From Candidatus Methanophagales archaeon ANME-1-THS (lineage in GTDB: Archaea > Halobacteriota > Syntropharchaeia > Alkanophagales > Methanospirareceae): a DNA stretch of 40,269 nucleotides. Shown piece after piece: positions 19,602 to 28,110 of the stretch. Position numbers and translations under genes: made by a program. Position 1 is the first letter of the stretch. Each line of letters opens with the position of its first letter. Where the stretch lies: NCBI GenBank assembly GCA_004212135.1, contig RXIE01000128.1:1-40269 (forward strand). The letters run 5' to 3'. The notes under the pieces were generated by a model. The model did no database searches. It worked only from the letters and a program-made list of their open reading frames with translations, and was not told where the DNA came from.

Positions 19602-19617
19602 ACCTGTTTAAACAGGT
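19602..19617. terminator. Perfect 16-bp palindrome between convergent genes
   Basis: ACCTGTTTAAACAGGT is a perfect palindrome lying directly before the stop of the leftward HTH gene and 116 bp after the integrase stop, flanked by T-runs (ATTTTT on one side, TTTATTT on the other). It can act as a bidirectional terminator stem or as an operator for the adjacent HTH protein. Confidence 0.5.
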
Positions 19618-19977
19618 TTATTTGGGCGTATCTTTATACATACGCTTCCTAAGTACCTGGTAGACCATAGAATAGCACTCACGGGTGTTCTTCGGAGGCG
19701 CGGGCAATCCTAAGTCACGTGCTACGGTGTCAAACTGCCCGTTAGCGCACAGTTTTTCGTAATGAGGGATACCAAGTCTGGTGAGCTCACGTTTGTGTGG
19801 CTCGTATTTACCTTGTGCGACTAAAGCTTTTAACTTAGCTAATTCCGCTTCCGATATGTAATATAGGTCTTCGATTTCTTCCGCTTTTATAATACCCTTT
19901 TTGATCCAATTTTTTATCGTGACCTCGTGAACGCCAATCAGCTTTGCAACTTCCCTAAAACCATATAATCTTGACAT
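19618..19977 (-). CDS. Small helix-turn-helix (excisionase/MerR-like) DNA-binding protein
   Basis: The protein has 119 residues. Residues 4-50 match the excisionase/MerR-type winged helix fold: YGFREVAKLIGVHEVTIKNWIKKGII, then a hydrophobic wing (DLYYISEAEL). The C-terminal ~65 residues (PHKRELTRLGIPHYEKL ... VARDLGLPAPPKN) are unassigned. It is probably a recombination directionality factor or repressor for the nearby integrase. There is no Shine-Dalgarno site before the ATG. AGTATAAGA about 30 bp upstream suggests a leaderless transcript, with a C/G-rich tract (about 19984-19997) between. Confidence 0.65.
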   Translation of the reverse strand: MSRLYGFREVAKLIGVHEVTIKNWIKKGIIKAEEIEDLYYISEAELAKLKALVAQGKYEPHKRELTRLGIPHYEKLCANGQFDTVARDLGLPAPPKNTRECYSMVYQVLRKRMYKDTPK

Positions 19978-20070
19978 TACTATAGGGGGTGGGGGGTATT
20001 GCTCTTATACTGAAGCTTTATATTCTCTTATAGCTTATATTTTTATCAATATTTTTGAAAGGAGGAATAA

Positions 20071-20496
20071 ATGAACATGCCGGCACCAACGGATACCTCC
20101 CGTCGCTCCCCTTCACTTATCAGAAGGGCATTTAATAGACTGCGCAGAGAGTGCGGTTTTTTTGGCACTCAAGGAAGTAGTAGTGAAAGTGCGAAGCTCG
20201 GTAAAATAGAAGGGGGTGAACAAGCATCAGCATCTTCGGGCATAGAGGAGGGATCTGAGGAAGGATATGAAAGATATGATCCTTCGCAAATATTGATTAA
20301 ATACAGAGCTGACGCACAGGGCGAATCTATGGATCTACCACATGACTTTGATCATATTCCGACAGCGGATGAACTTCAAGAGACTTTCGGACCGTGGTAT
20401 TACCTTATATACACCAAAATTGGAGAAGAGAATACCATAGTTTCTAAGTTAATCCATAATCCTCCGAAGGTTGACGAATACCAAGTTTACAATTAA
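20071..20496 (+). CDS. Unknown protein of the integrative island
   Basis: The protein has 141 residues and I do not recognise its family. The N-terminal ~30 residues are basic and the middle (about 38-70) is Gly/Ser/Glu-rich and probably disordered. The C-terminal ~70 residues look folded (HIPTADELQETFGPWYYLIYTKIG). A strong Shine-Dalgarno site, AAAGGAGGAATAA, precedes the ATG, unlike most neighbours. TATA-like TTTATATTC lies about 45 bp further up. Confidence 0.6.
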   Translation: MNMPAPTDTSRRSPSLIRRAFNRLRRECGFFGTQGSSSESAKLGKIEGGEQASASSGIEEGSEEGYERYDPSQILIKYRADAQGESMDLPHDFDHIPTADELQETFGPWYYLIYTKIGEENTIVSKLIHNPPKVDEYQVYN

Positions 20497-20617
20497 CGTA
20501 TTAGTTATTGGTAAATCGAAAATAAGGGACATATGAGCTTCTTATATCCATAAACCTACTTATTAGCAAGGCTACCACAGGACAGACTCCGTATCACATT
20601 CGAGGTAGCACAAAAAG

Positions 20618-20842
20618 GTGGGGGATTGTGTGATAAGAAAAGCGCTTGGACTGCTAAGGTCTAAGGTCCGTAGGAGCGTGCAGAAAGATATGTTATTTCC
20701 TGATGAGGTAGAGGAAAGCGTATGGCTAAAGAAGGTTAAAGAAGAAGCAAGAAAGAGGGGTGAAGAAGTCCTGTGGGCCAATCACGATATTGCTATAGTA
20801 AAGACCAAAAGGGGCATAGAACACAGATATTATGGAAACTGA
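20618..20842 (+). CDS. Unknown small charged protein
   Basis: The protein has 74 residues from GTG 20618, or 70 from GTG 20630, and is rich in Lys, Arg and Glu. The core is helical (FPDEVEESVWLKKVKEEARKR) followed by a short strand-like end (DIAIVKTKRGIEHRYYG). A G-rich GGTGGGGG overlaps the possible starts and could serve as ribosome binding site for the second GTG. The 120 bp upstream hold no other gene that I can see. Family and function are unknown. Confidence 0.5.
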   Translation: MGDCVIRKALGLLRSKVRRSVQKDMLFPDEVEESVWLKKVKEEARKRGEEVLWANHDIAIVKTKRGIEHRYYGN

Positions 20843-20900
20843 TGATAGGTGCGCACTCCTTGAAGTGATATTGTATATCATTTAATTATGCCTATCCAGT

Positions 20901-21299
20901 TCATTCCTCCTTCTGTTTGAGCGGGTATCGTGGATGCGATCTGATTTGTTCGAGCACACGAGGGAAGTCGGCAAATACCGCTCCTAAATCCACCGTACCG
21001 ACCACATCGACAATGCCTAAGGCCGCTACAGCCTCCCCGTTTTTATTCCTGATGGGAGCAACAACCACTGGTATTCGTGCATATCTTCCGGTAAGCGAGA
21101 TAGTCCGAATCAACCGATTCTCCTCGATCGCACGCTCTAATATCGGACCGGTATAATCATAATCGATAACTTCCCCTTTTTCTACGCACACGCCTCTTTT
21201 ATTCTTGCTCCGCATTGCTACGGGTATAACAAGCAAATCATTCACTGCTAGAGCGATCGGTGCGAGTTCTTCTGCAGTTGAGTCTTCATTTATCAGCAC
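20901..21299 (-). CDS. DUF2111-like archaeal protein
   Basis: The protein has 132 residues. It resembles the DUF2111 family of methanogen proteins, which look like a stand-alone sensory PAS/GAF-type domain. Visible elements are LAPIALAVNDLLVIPVAMRSKN, an alternating-strand core (RTISLTGRYARIPVVVAPIR) and AALGIVDVVGTVDLGAVF. The start is GTG, with AAAGGAAAG about 9 bases upstream. It follows the 112-residue gene by 29 bp on the same strand and is probably co-transcribed. Ligand and partner are unknown. Confidence 0.6.
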   Translation of the reverse strand: MLINEDSTAEELAPIALAVNDLLVIPVAMRSKNKRGVCVEKGEVIDYDYTGPILERAIEENRLIRTISLTGRYARIPVVVAPIRNKNGEAVAALGIVDVVGTVDLGAVFADFPRVLEQIRSHPRYPLKQKEE

Positions 21300-21328
21300 T
21301 TTTTTCTTTCCTTTAGCTCTCTCGCGCT

Positions 21329-21667
21329 CTAAAAGCCGCTCAGTTCTTCATATCGTGCACTAATGATTCCCTTGAACTCATTCGGTGTTGCTCTAATCTT
21401 ATCCGCCGTTTCTTTATCGCCCAGATATTCTATCCATGATGCTACCCACCCCGCTTCGTTCTCCATGAACATATCAATTCGGTCCTTCAACTCTGCCAGG
21501 TTGTTTATAGCGATACAATCGGTGCCTCTGATCAGATAGTACGGGTTCTTCCCCGCAGGTGTAAGCAAGCTGGTAGCAATCTCTGCTTTTCTGTGTTCCT
21601 CCATTTCTACTTCCTCAGCCCATTTTCTCTTTACTGGATCCCATTTCCTTTTCTTTTTTTGTCCCAT
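21329..21667 (-). CDS. Unknown 112-residue protein
   Basis: A lysine-rich start (MGQKKKRKWDPVKRKW) is followed by a mixed alpha/beta region (YLIRGTDCIAINNLAELKDRI) and helices (EAGWVASWIEYLGDKETADKI). I do not recognise the family. A near-ideal Shine-Dalgarno site, AGGAGGTGATAGG, lies just upstream of the ATG, making this the first gene of a two-gene unit with the DUF2111-like gene. No membrane segment or catalytic motif was seen. Confidence 0.6.
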   Translation of the reverse strand: MGQKKKRKWDPVKRKWAEEVEMEEHRKAEIATSLLTPAGKNPYYLIRGTDCIAINNLAELKDRIDMFMENEAGWVASWIEYLGDKETADKIRATPNEFKGIISARYEELSGF

Positions 21668-21751
21668 ATCCTATCACCTCCTAATTCTTCAACTATCATC
21701 AATGGCTGTTCCTTAATCTGGAACAAGTAATAGAATTATAACTATCGCAAC

Positions 21752-22909
21752 TCATCTCACAATCTCCTCGTACACGCCCATCGTCATTCGTGCGATATTA
21801 TCCCACGAGAACCCCTCGGCAGTTCTTCTCCCATTCGCGCCCATCCACCTCGCCTTTCCCAGATCGCTCAATAGATTCTTTATCCCCCAGGCGATCGAAT
21901 TAGGATTGTCATACACCTTCAGCCCGTTCACATCGTGCCAGACGTAATCAAAGCCGTTATGCGTCACGATGATCGGCTTGCCAGCAGCCCACGCTTCCAA
22001 CGCGACGATTCCGAACGGCTCATTTCTCGAAGGTATGCAGACTATATCGCACGCCCTGTAGAAATTGACGAGGTCGCCCTCCAGAACATAACCGAGGAAT
22101 CTGCATGCATGCTGGACACCGAGCTGCCAGGCTCTGTGTTCCAGCCCTCTTCTCATGTAGCCGTCACCGATGAAGAAGAACTTCGCATGGGGGAATTCTG
22201 CTAAAACCGATGGAATTGCCTCAAGGAGCAAATCCGCTCCTTTCTGGACGACCATCCTCCCGACAAATAGACAGACGGGGTCCCAGACGCCGACGTTATG
22301 CCATCTCTTCACGCTCCAAGGATCTATAGACCCTGCGAACTTCTGGAGCGAAACGCCGTTCGGCACCATCGCGATTTTCCAGTCCTCGAAGTTGTAGATC
22401 CACTTCGCTTCCTTCTTTATCGTGTCCGAGGTGGTGATGATCTTATCAGCGAGGAATCCGCCATACCACTCCAGGTTCCTTATATCCCGCGATTGCCCGT
22501 CGTAAAAGACGTTCCCACATCGCCCATATTCGGTTGAGTGGAGTGTGAATACCGTTCTCTTATTTCGGGTGTTCCGAATCTCCGCGAGCGCATTGGCGGT
22601 CATCCAGTCGTGCCCGTGGATGATATAAAAAGTGCCTGATACGTTCTCGGTCTGGAAGAAGTGATACGCGAAGGAGCGGCACATGTTGTTCATCTCAGCT
22701 ATAAAATTGGGGTTCAAGTCGAAGGGGCAGCGGTGGTAATGCACCCCGTCTATCACCGCGTAGTCCGACTGTCCCTGCCCCATCCTCGTGAAGACATGCA
22801 CTTCATTCCCAGCTCTCTGGAGAGCAGCGGCGAGTTCTGTTACATGTGCCGCAACACCTCCAACGGCGATCGAATGCAAGGATTCCCAGCTCAACAATGC
22901 GATTCTCAT
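21752..22909 (-). CDS. GT4 family glycosyltransferase (GT-B fold, glycogen-synthase-like)
   Basis: The protein has 385 residues. Its N-terminus, MRIALLSWESLHSIAVGGVAAHVTELAAAL, carries the glycine-rich acceptor-side loop of GT-B enzymes. The donor domain shows CLFVGRMVVQKGADLLLEA and the E-x7-E motif region PSRNEPFGIVALEAWAAGKP. HGHDWMTANAL resembles archaeal glycogen/trehalose-type synthases. It transfers sugar from an NDP-sugar to a glycan or small acceptor; the acceptor is unknown. It lies 96 bp downstream of the sugar nucleotidyltransferase on the same strand. The two would form a supply-and-use pair for a storage or surface polysaccharide. Confidence 0.85.
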   Translation of the reverse strand: MRIALLSWESLHSIAVGGVAAHVTELAAALQRAGNEVHVFTRMGQGQSDYAVIDGVHYHRCPFDLNPNFIAEMNNMCRSFAYHFFQTENVSGTFYIIHGHDWMTANALAEIRNTRNKRTVFTLHSTEYGRCGNVFYDGQSRDIRNLEWYGGFLADKIITTSDTIKKEAKWIYNFEDWKIAMVPNGVSLQKFAGSIDPWSVKRWHNVGVWDPVCLFVGRMVVQKGADLLLEAIPSVLAEFPHAKFFFIGDGYMRRGLEHRAWQLGVQHACRFLGYVLEGDLVNFYRACDIVCIPSRNEPFGIVALEAWAAGKPIIVTHNGFDYVWHDVNGLKVYDNPNSIAWGIKNLLSDLGKARWMGANGRRTAEGFSWDNIARMTMGVYEEIVR

Positions 22910-23005
22910 CTCTTTTTATCTTCGCGGATAAAATTTACGGTCCCCGTTAACCTTCTTACAATCTTTCTCCCTCATTTCCGCTTCGCCCTTGATTGAATAC
23001 TGCAG

Positions 23006-24394
23006 CTATTCCCCGCTCATGCACTTCAAGATCCTGCTGATCAATTTTTTCCTCGGCCACCACCATCGCATCTCGGCAACTTCCTCTGCAAGTTTGTTAT
23101 GCCTGAATACATCTCGTATCCACGCCGCGAAATCGTTGCAGCCCTCCCTGAGGTGATACTCGATCGCTTTCAGGTCTATCTTTTCAAATATCTCTAGGAA
23201 CTCTTTCAGGTTGTGAGCCACAAATCCAGTATGAACGATCTTCCCTCCCTTGCGCATATTGAAGTAAAAGGCCTCTTCATCTGGAACGGTACGTAATAAA
23301 TCTTCGTTCTCACCGTTTCCCCCATACTTTTCGCCTCCGTTGAAACAGACGTACCTTTTTATGGCGCTGTCTACCGTGGTGCTGTCCGGTATCGTGACAT
23401 AGGGCCATATCTTCCCGCTACAAACCTCGACGTCTTTTCCAAGTTCGCAGTGAGCACCGATGATTGCATCTCGGACGCAGGCATTTGCTCCAGTTATGGT
23501 TCGTTCACCGATTAGACACTGCTCGAGATTAGAGTTTCGCGCGATATAGACCTCGTCAAATAAGACGGTGTGAGGTCCTATTGTGCAATTCTCTTCCACA
23601 ACTACACTATTTCCTATGACGGTGGGCCCTATGATCCCGGAGCTGGTGATCTCCACATTATCGCCGATAATCACATCTCTCCTCGCCTTCTTCAAGATCC
23701 ACTCCATCGCATTCATAAATCCTTCGGGTTGACCGACATCAGCCCAGAAATTGCCCGCGTCGAGCTCATAGCCGAACATCGAGCCCTTCTTCTTCGCATG
23801 GAGCAGATGAAAGAGATCCTTTGCAAAGTCGAAGGGTATCCGTTCAGGCACAAACTCCATCGCCTTCGGGTCTATCACGTATATCCCGGTGCTCGCCAGA
23901 TCGCTGAAACATCCACCTTTATCCGGCTTCTCGTGGAATCGCTCAATGCAGCCATTGTCTCCGAGCTGTGCGATACCATAGTTCCACGGATCATCGACAT
24001 GCGTGAGCGCGATCGTGACCAATCCACCGGATGCAAAGTGAAAATCGAGTAAGCCACGGAGGTCCAGATCGGTGATATTATCACCCTGTATCACCACGAA
24101 CGGCTCTTCTTCTTTGTCCAACCCCGCATTCTTCACCGAACCCGCGGTTCCAAGTGGAACTGGCTCGGGTGGAAACGAGAGGTGCACATCTCCTCGATTC
24201 CGGAAATGCTCCACGATCATCTCTCCAAAGAGCGTCGTCGTGACGACGATATCGTTCAAGCCGTACGAGACCAGATAGTCAACTACATGCTCGATCACCG
24301 GTTTATTCACGAGTGGGATCATCGGCTTCGGCTTCGTCAAGGTCAGGGGACGAAGCCTTGTTCCGAACCCTCCCGCTAAAATTACCGCTTTCAT
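23006..24394 (-). CDS. Sugar-1-phosphate nucleotidyltransferase with beta-helix and extra C-terminal domain
   Basis: The protein has 462 residues. The N-terminal Rossmann-like transferase domain (1-235) starts MKAVILAGGFGTRLRPLTLTKPKPM, the nucleotide-binding signature, with EPVPLGTAGSV and VIQGDNITDLD (metal site) further on. A left-handed beta-helix of hexapeptide repeats covers about 240-350 (GDNVEITSSGIIGPTVIGNSV). The last ~75 residues (GFVAHNLKEFLEIFEKI ... NDFAAWIRDVFR) resemble a small archaeal domain found elsewhere alone (DUF5752-like, tentative). The enzyme makes an NDP-sugar, of glucose or mannose type, from NTP and sugar-1-phosphate. Two copies of the ~43-bp ATAGCAC element lie 68-163 bp upstream of its start, and a G-rich GGGGGG precedes the ATG. 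Confidence 0.87.
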   Translation of the reverse strand: MKAVILAGGFGTRLRPLTLTKPKPMIPLVNKPVIEHVVDYLVSYGLNDIVVTTTLFGEMIVEHFRNRGDVHLSFPPEPVPLGTAGSVKNAGLDKEEEPFVVIQGDNITDLDLRGLLDFHFASGGLVTIALTHVDDPWNYGIAQLGDNGCIERFHEKPDKGGCFSDLASTGIYVIDPKAMEFVPERIPFDFAKDLFHLLHAKKKGSMFGYELDAGNFWADVGQPEGFMNAMEWILKKARRDVIIGDNVEITSSGIIGPTVIGNSVVVEENCTIGPHTVLFDEVYIARNSNLEQCLIGERTITGANACVRDAIIGAHCELGKDVEVCSGKIWPYVTIPDSTTVDSAIKRYVCFNGGEKYGGNGENEDLLRTVPDEEAFYFNMRKGGKIVHTGFVAHNLKEFLEIFEKIDLKAIEYHLREGCNDFAAWIRDVFRHNKLAEEVAEMRWWWPRKKLISRILKCMSGE

Positions 24395-24461
24395 TTCTTT
24401 TTATTCCCCCCTTTCGATTTTCACCTTTGTTCTCGCTCTTTCGCTTCAGTCAAATTTGATT

Positions 24462-24503
24462 ATAGCACTCACAAATTGGGATTTATGAAGAAGATGTGAA
24501 AAT
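24462..24503 (+). repeat. ATAGCAC element, copy 1 (upstream of sugar nucleotidyltransferase)
   Basis: It begins ATAGCACTCACAAATTGG, continues with ATTTATGA and ends GATGTGAAAAT. It is the most diverged copy of the ~43-bp element and lies 68 bp upstream of the nucleotidyltransferase ATG, in the opposite orientation to that gene. Confidence 0.6.
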
Positions 24504-24513
24504 CTCAACTGTT

Positions 24514-24557
24514 ATAGCACTCAGAAAAGGGGGATTTGAGAGGATTTGTGAACGAAT
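24514..24557 (+). repeat. ATAGCAC element, copy 2
   Basis: It begins ATAGCACTCAGAAAAGGGGG, continues with ATTTGAGA and ends ATTTGTGAACGAAT. It starts 52 bp after copy 1, about five helical turns, as expected for tandem protein binding sites. Confidence 0.65.
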
Positions 24558-24675
24558 TTAAAGGCGATATTATGAGCCCTTCGTTAACAGAGATGTAAGG
24601 AAGTATGATAACGGGCGATAAAAAAACGAAAGTCAACTCCTGACGAGATTGGCGTGCAGCTGCGAAGTGTATGTT

Positions 24676-26058
24676 TTACACATAGGGGATAAGCTCCAGT
24701 TTAAGATGGTCGTCAACGATAGCGGAATCCTGAGCATATAGACCGGTCTCTGGTCTGATGCCATAGATTAAAACCGAATTATCAAGCGTTGTTAATTTTA
24801 GATAGGTATTTGATAAGTGCGTTAATTCTCCGTGTAATAACAGTTTCGGAGTGGTTCCGAGCACCGCAACGTTACTCGCCTCCCTTGTATCTGCCATCAA
24901 TCGGGATAGCCATCGCACCATGGTTCCGAGTCGTCCTCCTTCTTTCAAATGATAGGGATACTCTAACAGATCCGTTCCAATAGTAATCAATACAGGAGGC
25001 TCTAACTCGGAAATGAAGCTTTCGATCTCTCCAAAATCTGATGCTATTGACTCGCCCTCTAAATATCTCACATTTCCTCGTTTCTCTCTCCCCTTTTTAC
25101 CTGGCGCTACCTCAAAAAGGTCACATACGTCTTATAAGCCTCTTCGTTGACAAAAGGGAGCAACTCCCTTCTTAAACCCTTTTCGTCCCACGCACAACCC
25201 GGAAGACAGACACAATAAGTCCCTTGTTTTATGCTGTTTATAGTCATGAAAACGGTAAGCATTTGATACCCCAGATTGACAAATCGCCACCAAACTCAAT
25301 AACATTAAAGCTTCCCCTTCTGAGCCCTCCGCCTAAAACCTTGTCGAGGTCCTCACTTCCGGTAGACACATAGCGCTCACTGCTCGGGAAGGTTTTTATC
25401 ATCAGAGGTCTTTTTATACTTTTTCGCTTGAACGGCCTAACATATTGGAACTCGCCGTGTTCTAAAGTAAATGCATATCTCGGTTGATGGATCCTGACAC
25501 CTCTCAATTTCTCCAGTCTTAATTCCCGTGCCCTTCTGTAATCTATCACGAGACGCATGAGCGTTACTACCCCATCTGCTATGAAATCAAGAGGTGTTGT
25601 AGTAAGTGTCTCACACACGAGAATCAATTTCATTTCATTACCTCTTACCAGATAGGTTAGTGAAGCTTCGAACATCTCTTTCTCTCTCTGACCCATCTGT
25701 GAAGCTATCGCGTCCCAGCTATCAATTACCACAATAGCAGGTTTTCCTATTTGCTCCAGCCTTGAGTAAAGAATGTCAGGGAAAGATACCACTCTCGGAA
25801 CGGTTTCTGACGGGATATACAATTTCGTGATGTCAATAAAATTCAGAGGCTCTAACGCATCTAGCCAGGGAAATTGCTCATACAGAGTTCTTTTCGGGAC
25901 TCTCGCTGAAAGATAAACGGTATTGACACACCCGAACATCCGTACAATCTCAAGTGCGAGCAGCGTCTTTCCTGTCCCCGGCGCTCCCTTTATCAGAAGC
26001 GAAAACCCCTTATCTTTTGACAGTGCGTCTACCAATTCGGGGGTATCTTTTCGTTCAT
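24676..26058 (-). pseudogene. GvpD-like RecA-superfamily ATPase broken by three one-base losses
   Basis: Reading across frames gives one ~461-residue protein. It has a start MNEKIPPELVDALSKDKG, Walker A IKGAPGTGKT, a Walker B-like AIVVIDSWD, and a second KaiC-like half beginning TGSEDLDKVLGGGLRRGS. The tail runs to LELIPYV and stop. Frame is lost at three places: the G5 run 26039-26043, the C4 run 25269-25272, and about 25130-25136. Each is restored by adding one base, and 1,383 + 3 bases is a whole number of codons. The best matches known to me are the signal-transduction ATPases related to gas-vesicle regulator GvpD. It follows the winged-helix gene by 11 bp. As written it would be non-functional, unless the losses are sequencing errors. 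Confidence 0.75.
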
Positions 26059-26069
26059 CTTTTAGATCC

Positions 26070-26363
26070 TCAGGTAGATAAGGTCTCCTTCATCATGTGA
26101 TATTCACGCAAAAACTCTTGCCCTCTTTCCGACAACTTGTATAAAGGGCCTGATTCTTCTAATAACCCTTTCCTTTCCAGATAATCAATATAACTCTTTA
26201 CCTGCGGGGAAAGAAGATGCACTTTATATCCTATCTCAGTTACTGTTGCACCATATCGTGCCGCTAAAAGGATATCAGCAATTATCTCTAATCTGCCCCT
26301 TCGCTCTTCTTGTTTCTTTAATCCTTTCCCTTCCGCTATTTGTGGGTTTCTCTTCAAAGGCAA
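26070..26363 (-). CDS. Winged-helix transcriptional regulator (HTH_45-like)
   Basis: The protein has 97 residues. It matches the archaeal HTH_45 winged-helix pattern: RGRLEIIADILLAARYGATVTEIGYKVHLLSPQVKSYIDYLERKGLLEE, then the wing GPLYKLSERGQEFL. The start is uncertain: TTG at 26363, or TTG at 26357 with GGAG 9 bases upstream. It precedes the GvpD-like ATPase by 11 bp on the same strand, so the two are one regulatory unit. Copy 3 of the ATAGCAC element lies 22 bp upstream of its start, suggesting autoregulation by this protein or by the divergent ribbon-helix-helix protein. Confidence 0.75.
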   Translation of the reverse strand: MPLKRNPQIAEGKGLKKQEERRGRLEIIADILLAARYGATVTEIGYKVHLLSPQVKSYIDYLERKGLLEESGPLYKLSERGQEFLREYHMMKETLST

Positions 26364-26384
26364 TTCTCCATTTATGGGAAGGTC

Positions 26385-26427
26385 ATAGCACGCTTAAAAA
26401 GAGATTTGAGAACCATTGTGCACAAAT
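26385..26427 (+). repeat. ATAGCAC element, copy 3, within a larger inverted-repeat region
   Basis: ATAGCACGCTTAAAAAG, then AGATTTGAGAA and ATTGTGCACAAAT. The last part contains a perfect 10-bp palindrome, TTGTGCACAA (26416-26425). An inverted GTGCTAT at 26447-26453 mirrors the leading ATAGCAC, so 26385-26453 forms an imperfect inverted repeat. It lies in the divergent promoter of the winged-helix (-) and ribbon-helix-helix (+) genes. Confidence 0.7.
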
Positions 26428-26536
26428 TAGCAACATTTGAGATGAGGTGCTATCCCGTTAATTGCATATGTACAACTATGTATACCCTTACCAATTGTAT
26501 CTATTTTTATTTACAGGTTTGGTGAATTTCTACAAC

Positions 26537-27235
26537 ATGATAAGAAAGAATATCTCATTATACGAGGAAGATATGAAGAAGATGGAAAGAATAGTTGAGA
26601 AATACGAAGGGAACCTCAGCGCAGCGATGCGAGAAATCATCGGGTTCGCTCATTTCATGGAGCGGAGATTCGGCAGTCTTGAAGAGGCGAAGAAGATAGA
26701 AAAGAGAATTAAAGGCGTTTGCATTACGAATATGCTGCTGAACTGGTTTCTTATGTATACCGAGGCCTGTCTTCCGGACGAAAAAGTATTGAAATCTCTG
26801 GAGGATATTCATGCCATCACAAGGGTGTCGGACCTTGAGACCATTGCGGATATGGGCTTTGCCGTGGATATTAAAATAAGTGCAGATGATGACCAAAATC
26901 CTACGGAAGCAACGATTCGGGTATCCGGGGAAAGCATGCATGCAGAGTTCATAGCGAAACTCACCGCTTGTTTCCTCGCCGAGAACAAAGAGATGGTAGT
27001 GGAAGAGGTTTCTCGATTTCCTACATTCATCACGGTGAAGCTGAAAAGTAGCGGGGAGGTGGGACGAGAAACCATTTATAAAGTAATGAGGGATAGTTTG
27101 TTAAAATACTTCGGTGAACGGCATGTAATGATGCAGGAGCTATTGCATAAAGGGGTTTGGAATCCAATGATAACGTCCGTTACTGAATGGAATGATGTAC
27201 AGAGGTATAAGTATCCGCGGTTATACCGGTTTTAG
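26537..27235 (+). CDS. Ribbon-helix-helix regulator with unknown C-terminal domain
   Basis: The protein has 232 residues from the ATG at 26537. This start is preferred because the next upstream ATG (26462) would put a hydrophobic, Tyr-rich stretch ahead of the DNA-binding domain. TTTTTATTTA at about 26504-26513 is at leaderless TATA distance. Residues 1-37 (KNISLYEEDMKKMERIVE ... AAMREII) fit a MetJ/Arc ribbon-helix-helix. Residues 45-232 are unassigned; ATIRVSGESMHAEFIAKL and THP-like beta segments suggest a ligand-sensing part. The repeat-rich divergent promoter upstream makes it a prime candidate to bind the ATAGCAC elements (inference). Confidence 0.65.
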   Translation: MIRKNISLYEEDMKKMERIVEKYEGNLSAAMREIIGFAHFMERRFGSLEEAKKIEKRIKGVCITNMLLNWFLMYTEACLPDEKVLKSLEDIHAITRVSDLETIADMGFAVDIKISADDDQNPTEATIRVSGESMHAEFIAKLTACFLAENKEMVVEEVSRFPTFITVKLKSSGEVGRETIYKVMRDSLLKYFGERHVMMQELLHKGVWNPMITSVTEWNDVQRYKYPRLYRF

Positions 27236-27332
27236 TTCATGAGAAAAGGACTAAAAGAATATCTTGCCAGTTGATGCTAAAGTTTGACATGGTCAATTTA
27301 CACAATTCTACACAATTCGCACTTACAAGAAC

Positions 27333-28088
27333 TCACACTCTCCCTTTATAAATAATTTCTTTCACTTTCTCCCTCTGAGGTTTAATTGCATCAAAATCAA
27401 TGCTCTTATCCACTGCCACGAGGAATATAAACTCTGCAAATTTCTCAGTTACGATCATAACGCTGTTACTCCTCGTTATTATCTCTTCCATCTCACCTTT
27501 AAACATCCTCGTGCACTTCTCCGCCGCTTTCGTCATCAACGCGATCGCCGGTGATAGCGAGAGCATATCCTCAGTGCTAAACGAGCCAAAAAATTTGACC
27601 AATATGCCCTCTTTTGAGATCACGGCAGCGACATTTACTCCTTTGGTCTTAGCCAACTCCTTAAGCGCTCGCTCAAGTTCCGTATCCTCGGTGAGGCGAG
27701 GCACTTCTCTTTCCATCCGGTGCTTGTAAAGAGCTATCTCGACGGCAGCATGTAATTCCCTTTCGTTGAACGGTTTGACTAAATAACCGTAAGGCGCGGT
27801 CATCTTCGCTCGGCTCACGGTAGTTTCATCAGCATAAGCAGTGAGATATACCACCGGAATATCGAAACGGGCACGGATTTGTTTGGCAGCCTCTATGCCA
27901 TCCATGGTCCCTCGCAAAACGATATCCATCAGCACTAAATCAGGCTTTTTCTCGGCAGCTCGTTTAATTGCATCCTCACCGGACGCTGCGATTGCAGGCA
28001 CCTCATATCCTAACCCAGTGAGCATATCTTTAATGCTTTTGGCAACGATGCCTTCATCCTCAACAACGAGTATCCGCGGCTGCGACAT
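27333..28088 (-). CDS. Response regulator: receiver domain fused to roadblock/LC7-like domain
   Basis: The protein has 251 residues. Receiver domain 1-120: acidic pocket E10-D11, phosphorylation site D55 (LVLMDIVL), T83 (YLTAY) and K105 (YLVKPF). A short linker leads to residues 130-250, which fit the roadblock/LC7 fold (GVNVAAVISKEGILVKFF ... MLSLSPAIALMTKAAEKC ... SNSVMIVTEKFAEFIFLVAV). That domain is used by small GTPase partners and prokaryotic signalling proteins. There is no DNA-binding domain, so output is probably by protein contact. It lies 22 bp after the histidine kinase gene on the same strand and is its likely partner. Confidence 0.85.
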   Translation of the reverse strand: MSQPRILVVEDEGIVAKSIKDMLTGLGYEVPAIAASGEDAIKRAAEKKPDLVLMDIVLRGTMDGIEAAKQIRARFDIPVVYLTAYADETTVSRAKMTAPYGYLVKPFNERELHAAVEIALYKHRMEREVPRLTEDTELERALKELAKTKGVNVAAVISKEGILVKFFGSFSTEDMLSLSPAIALMTKAAEKCTRMFKGEMEEIITRSNSVMIVTEKFAEFIFLVAVDKSIDFDAIKPQREKVKEIIYKGRV

Positions 28089-28110
28089 TGTCTGCTGACT
28101 TTTTATTTAT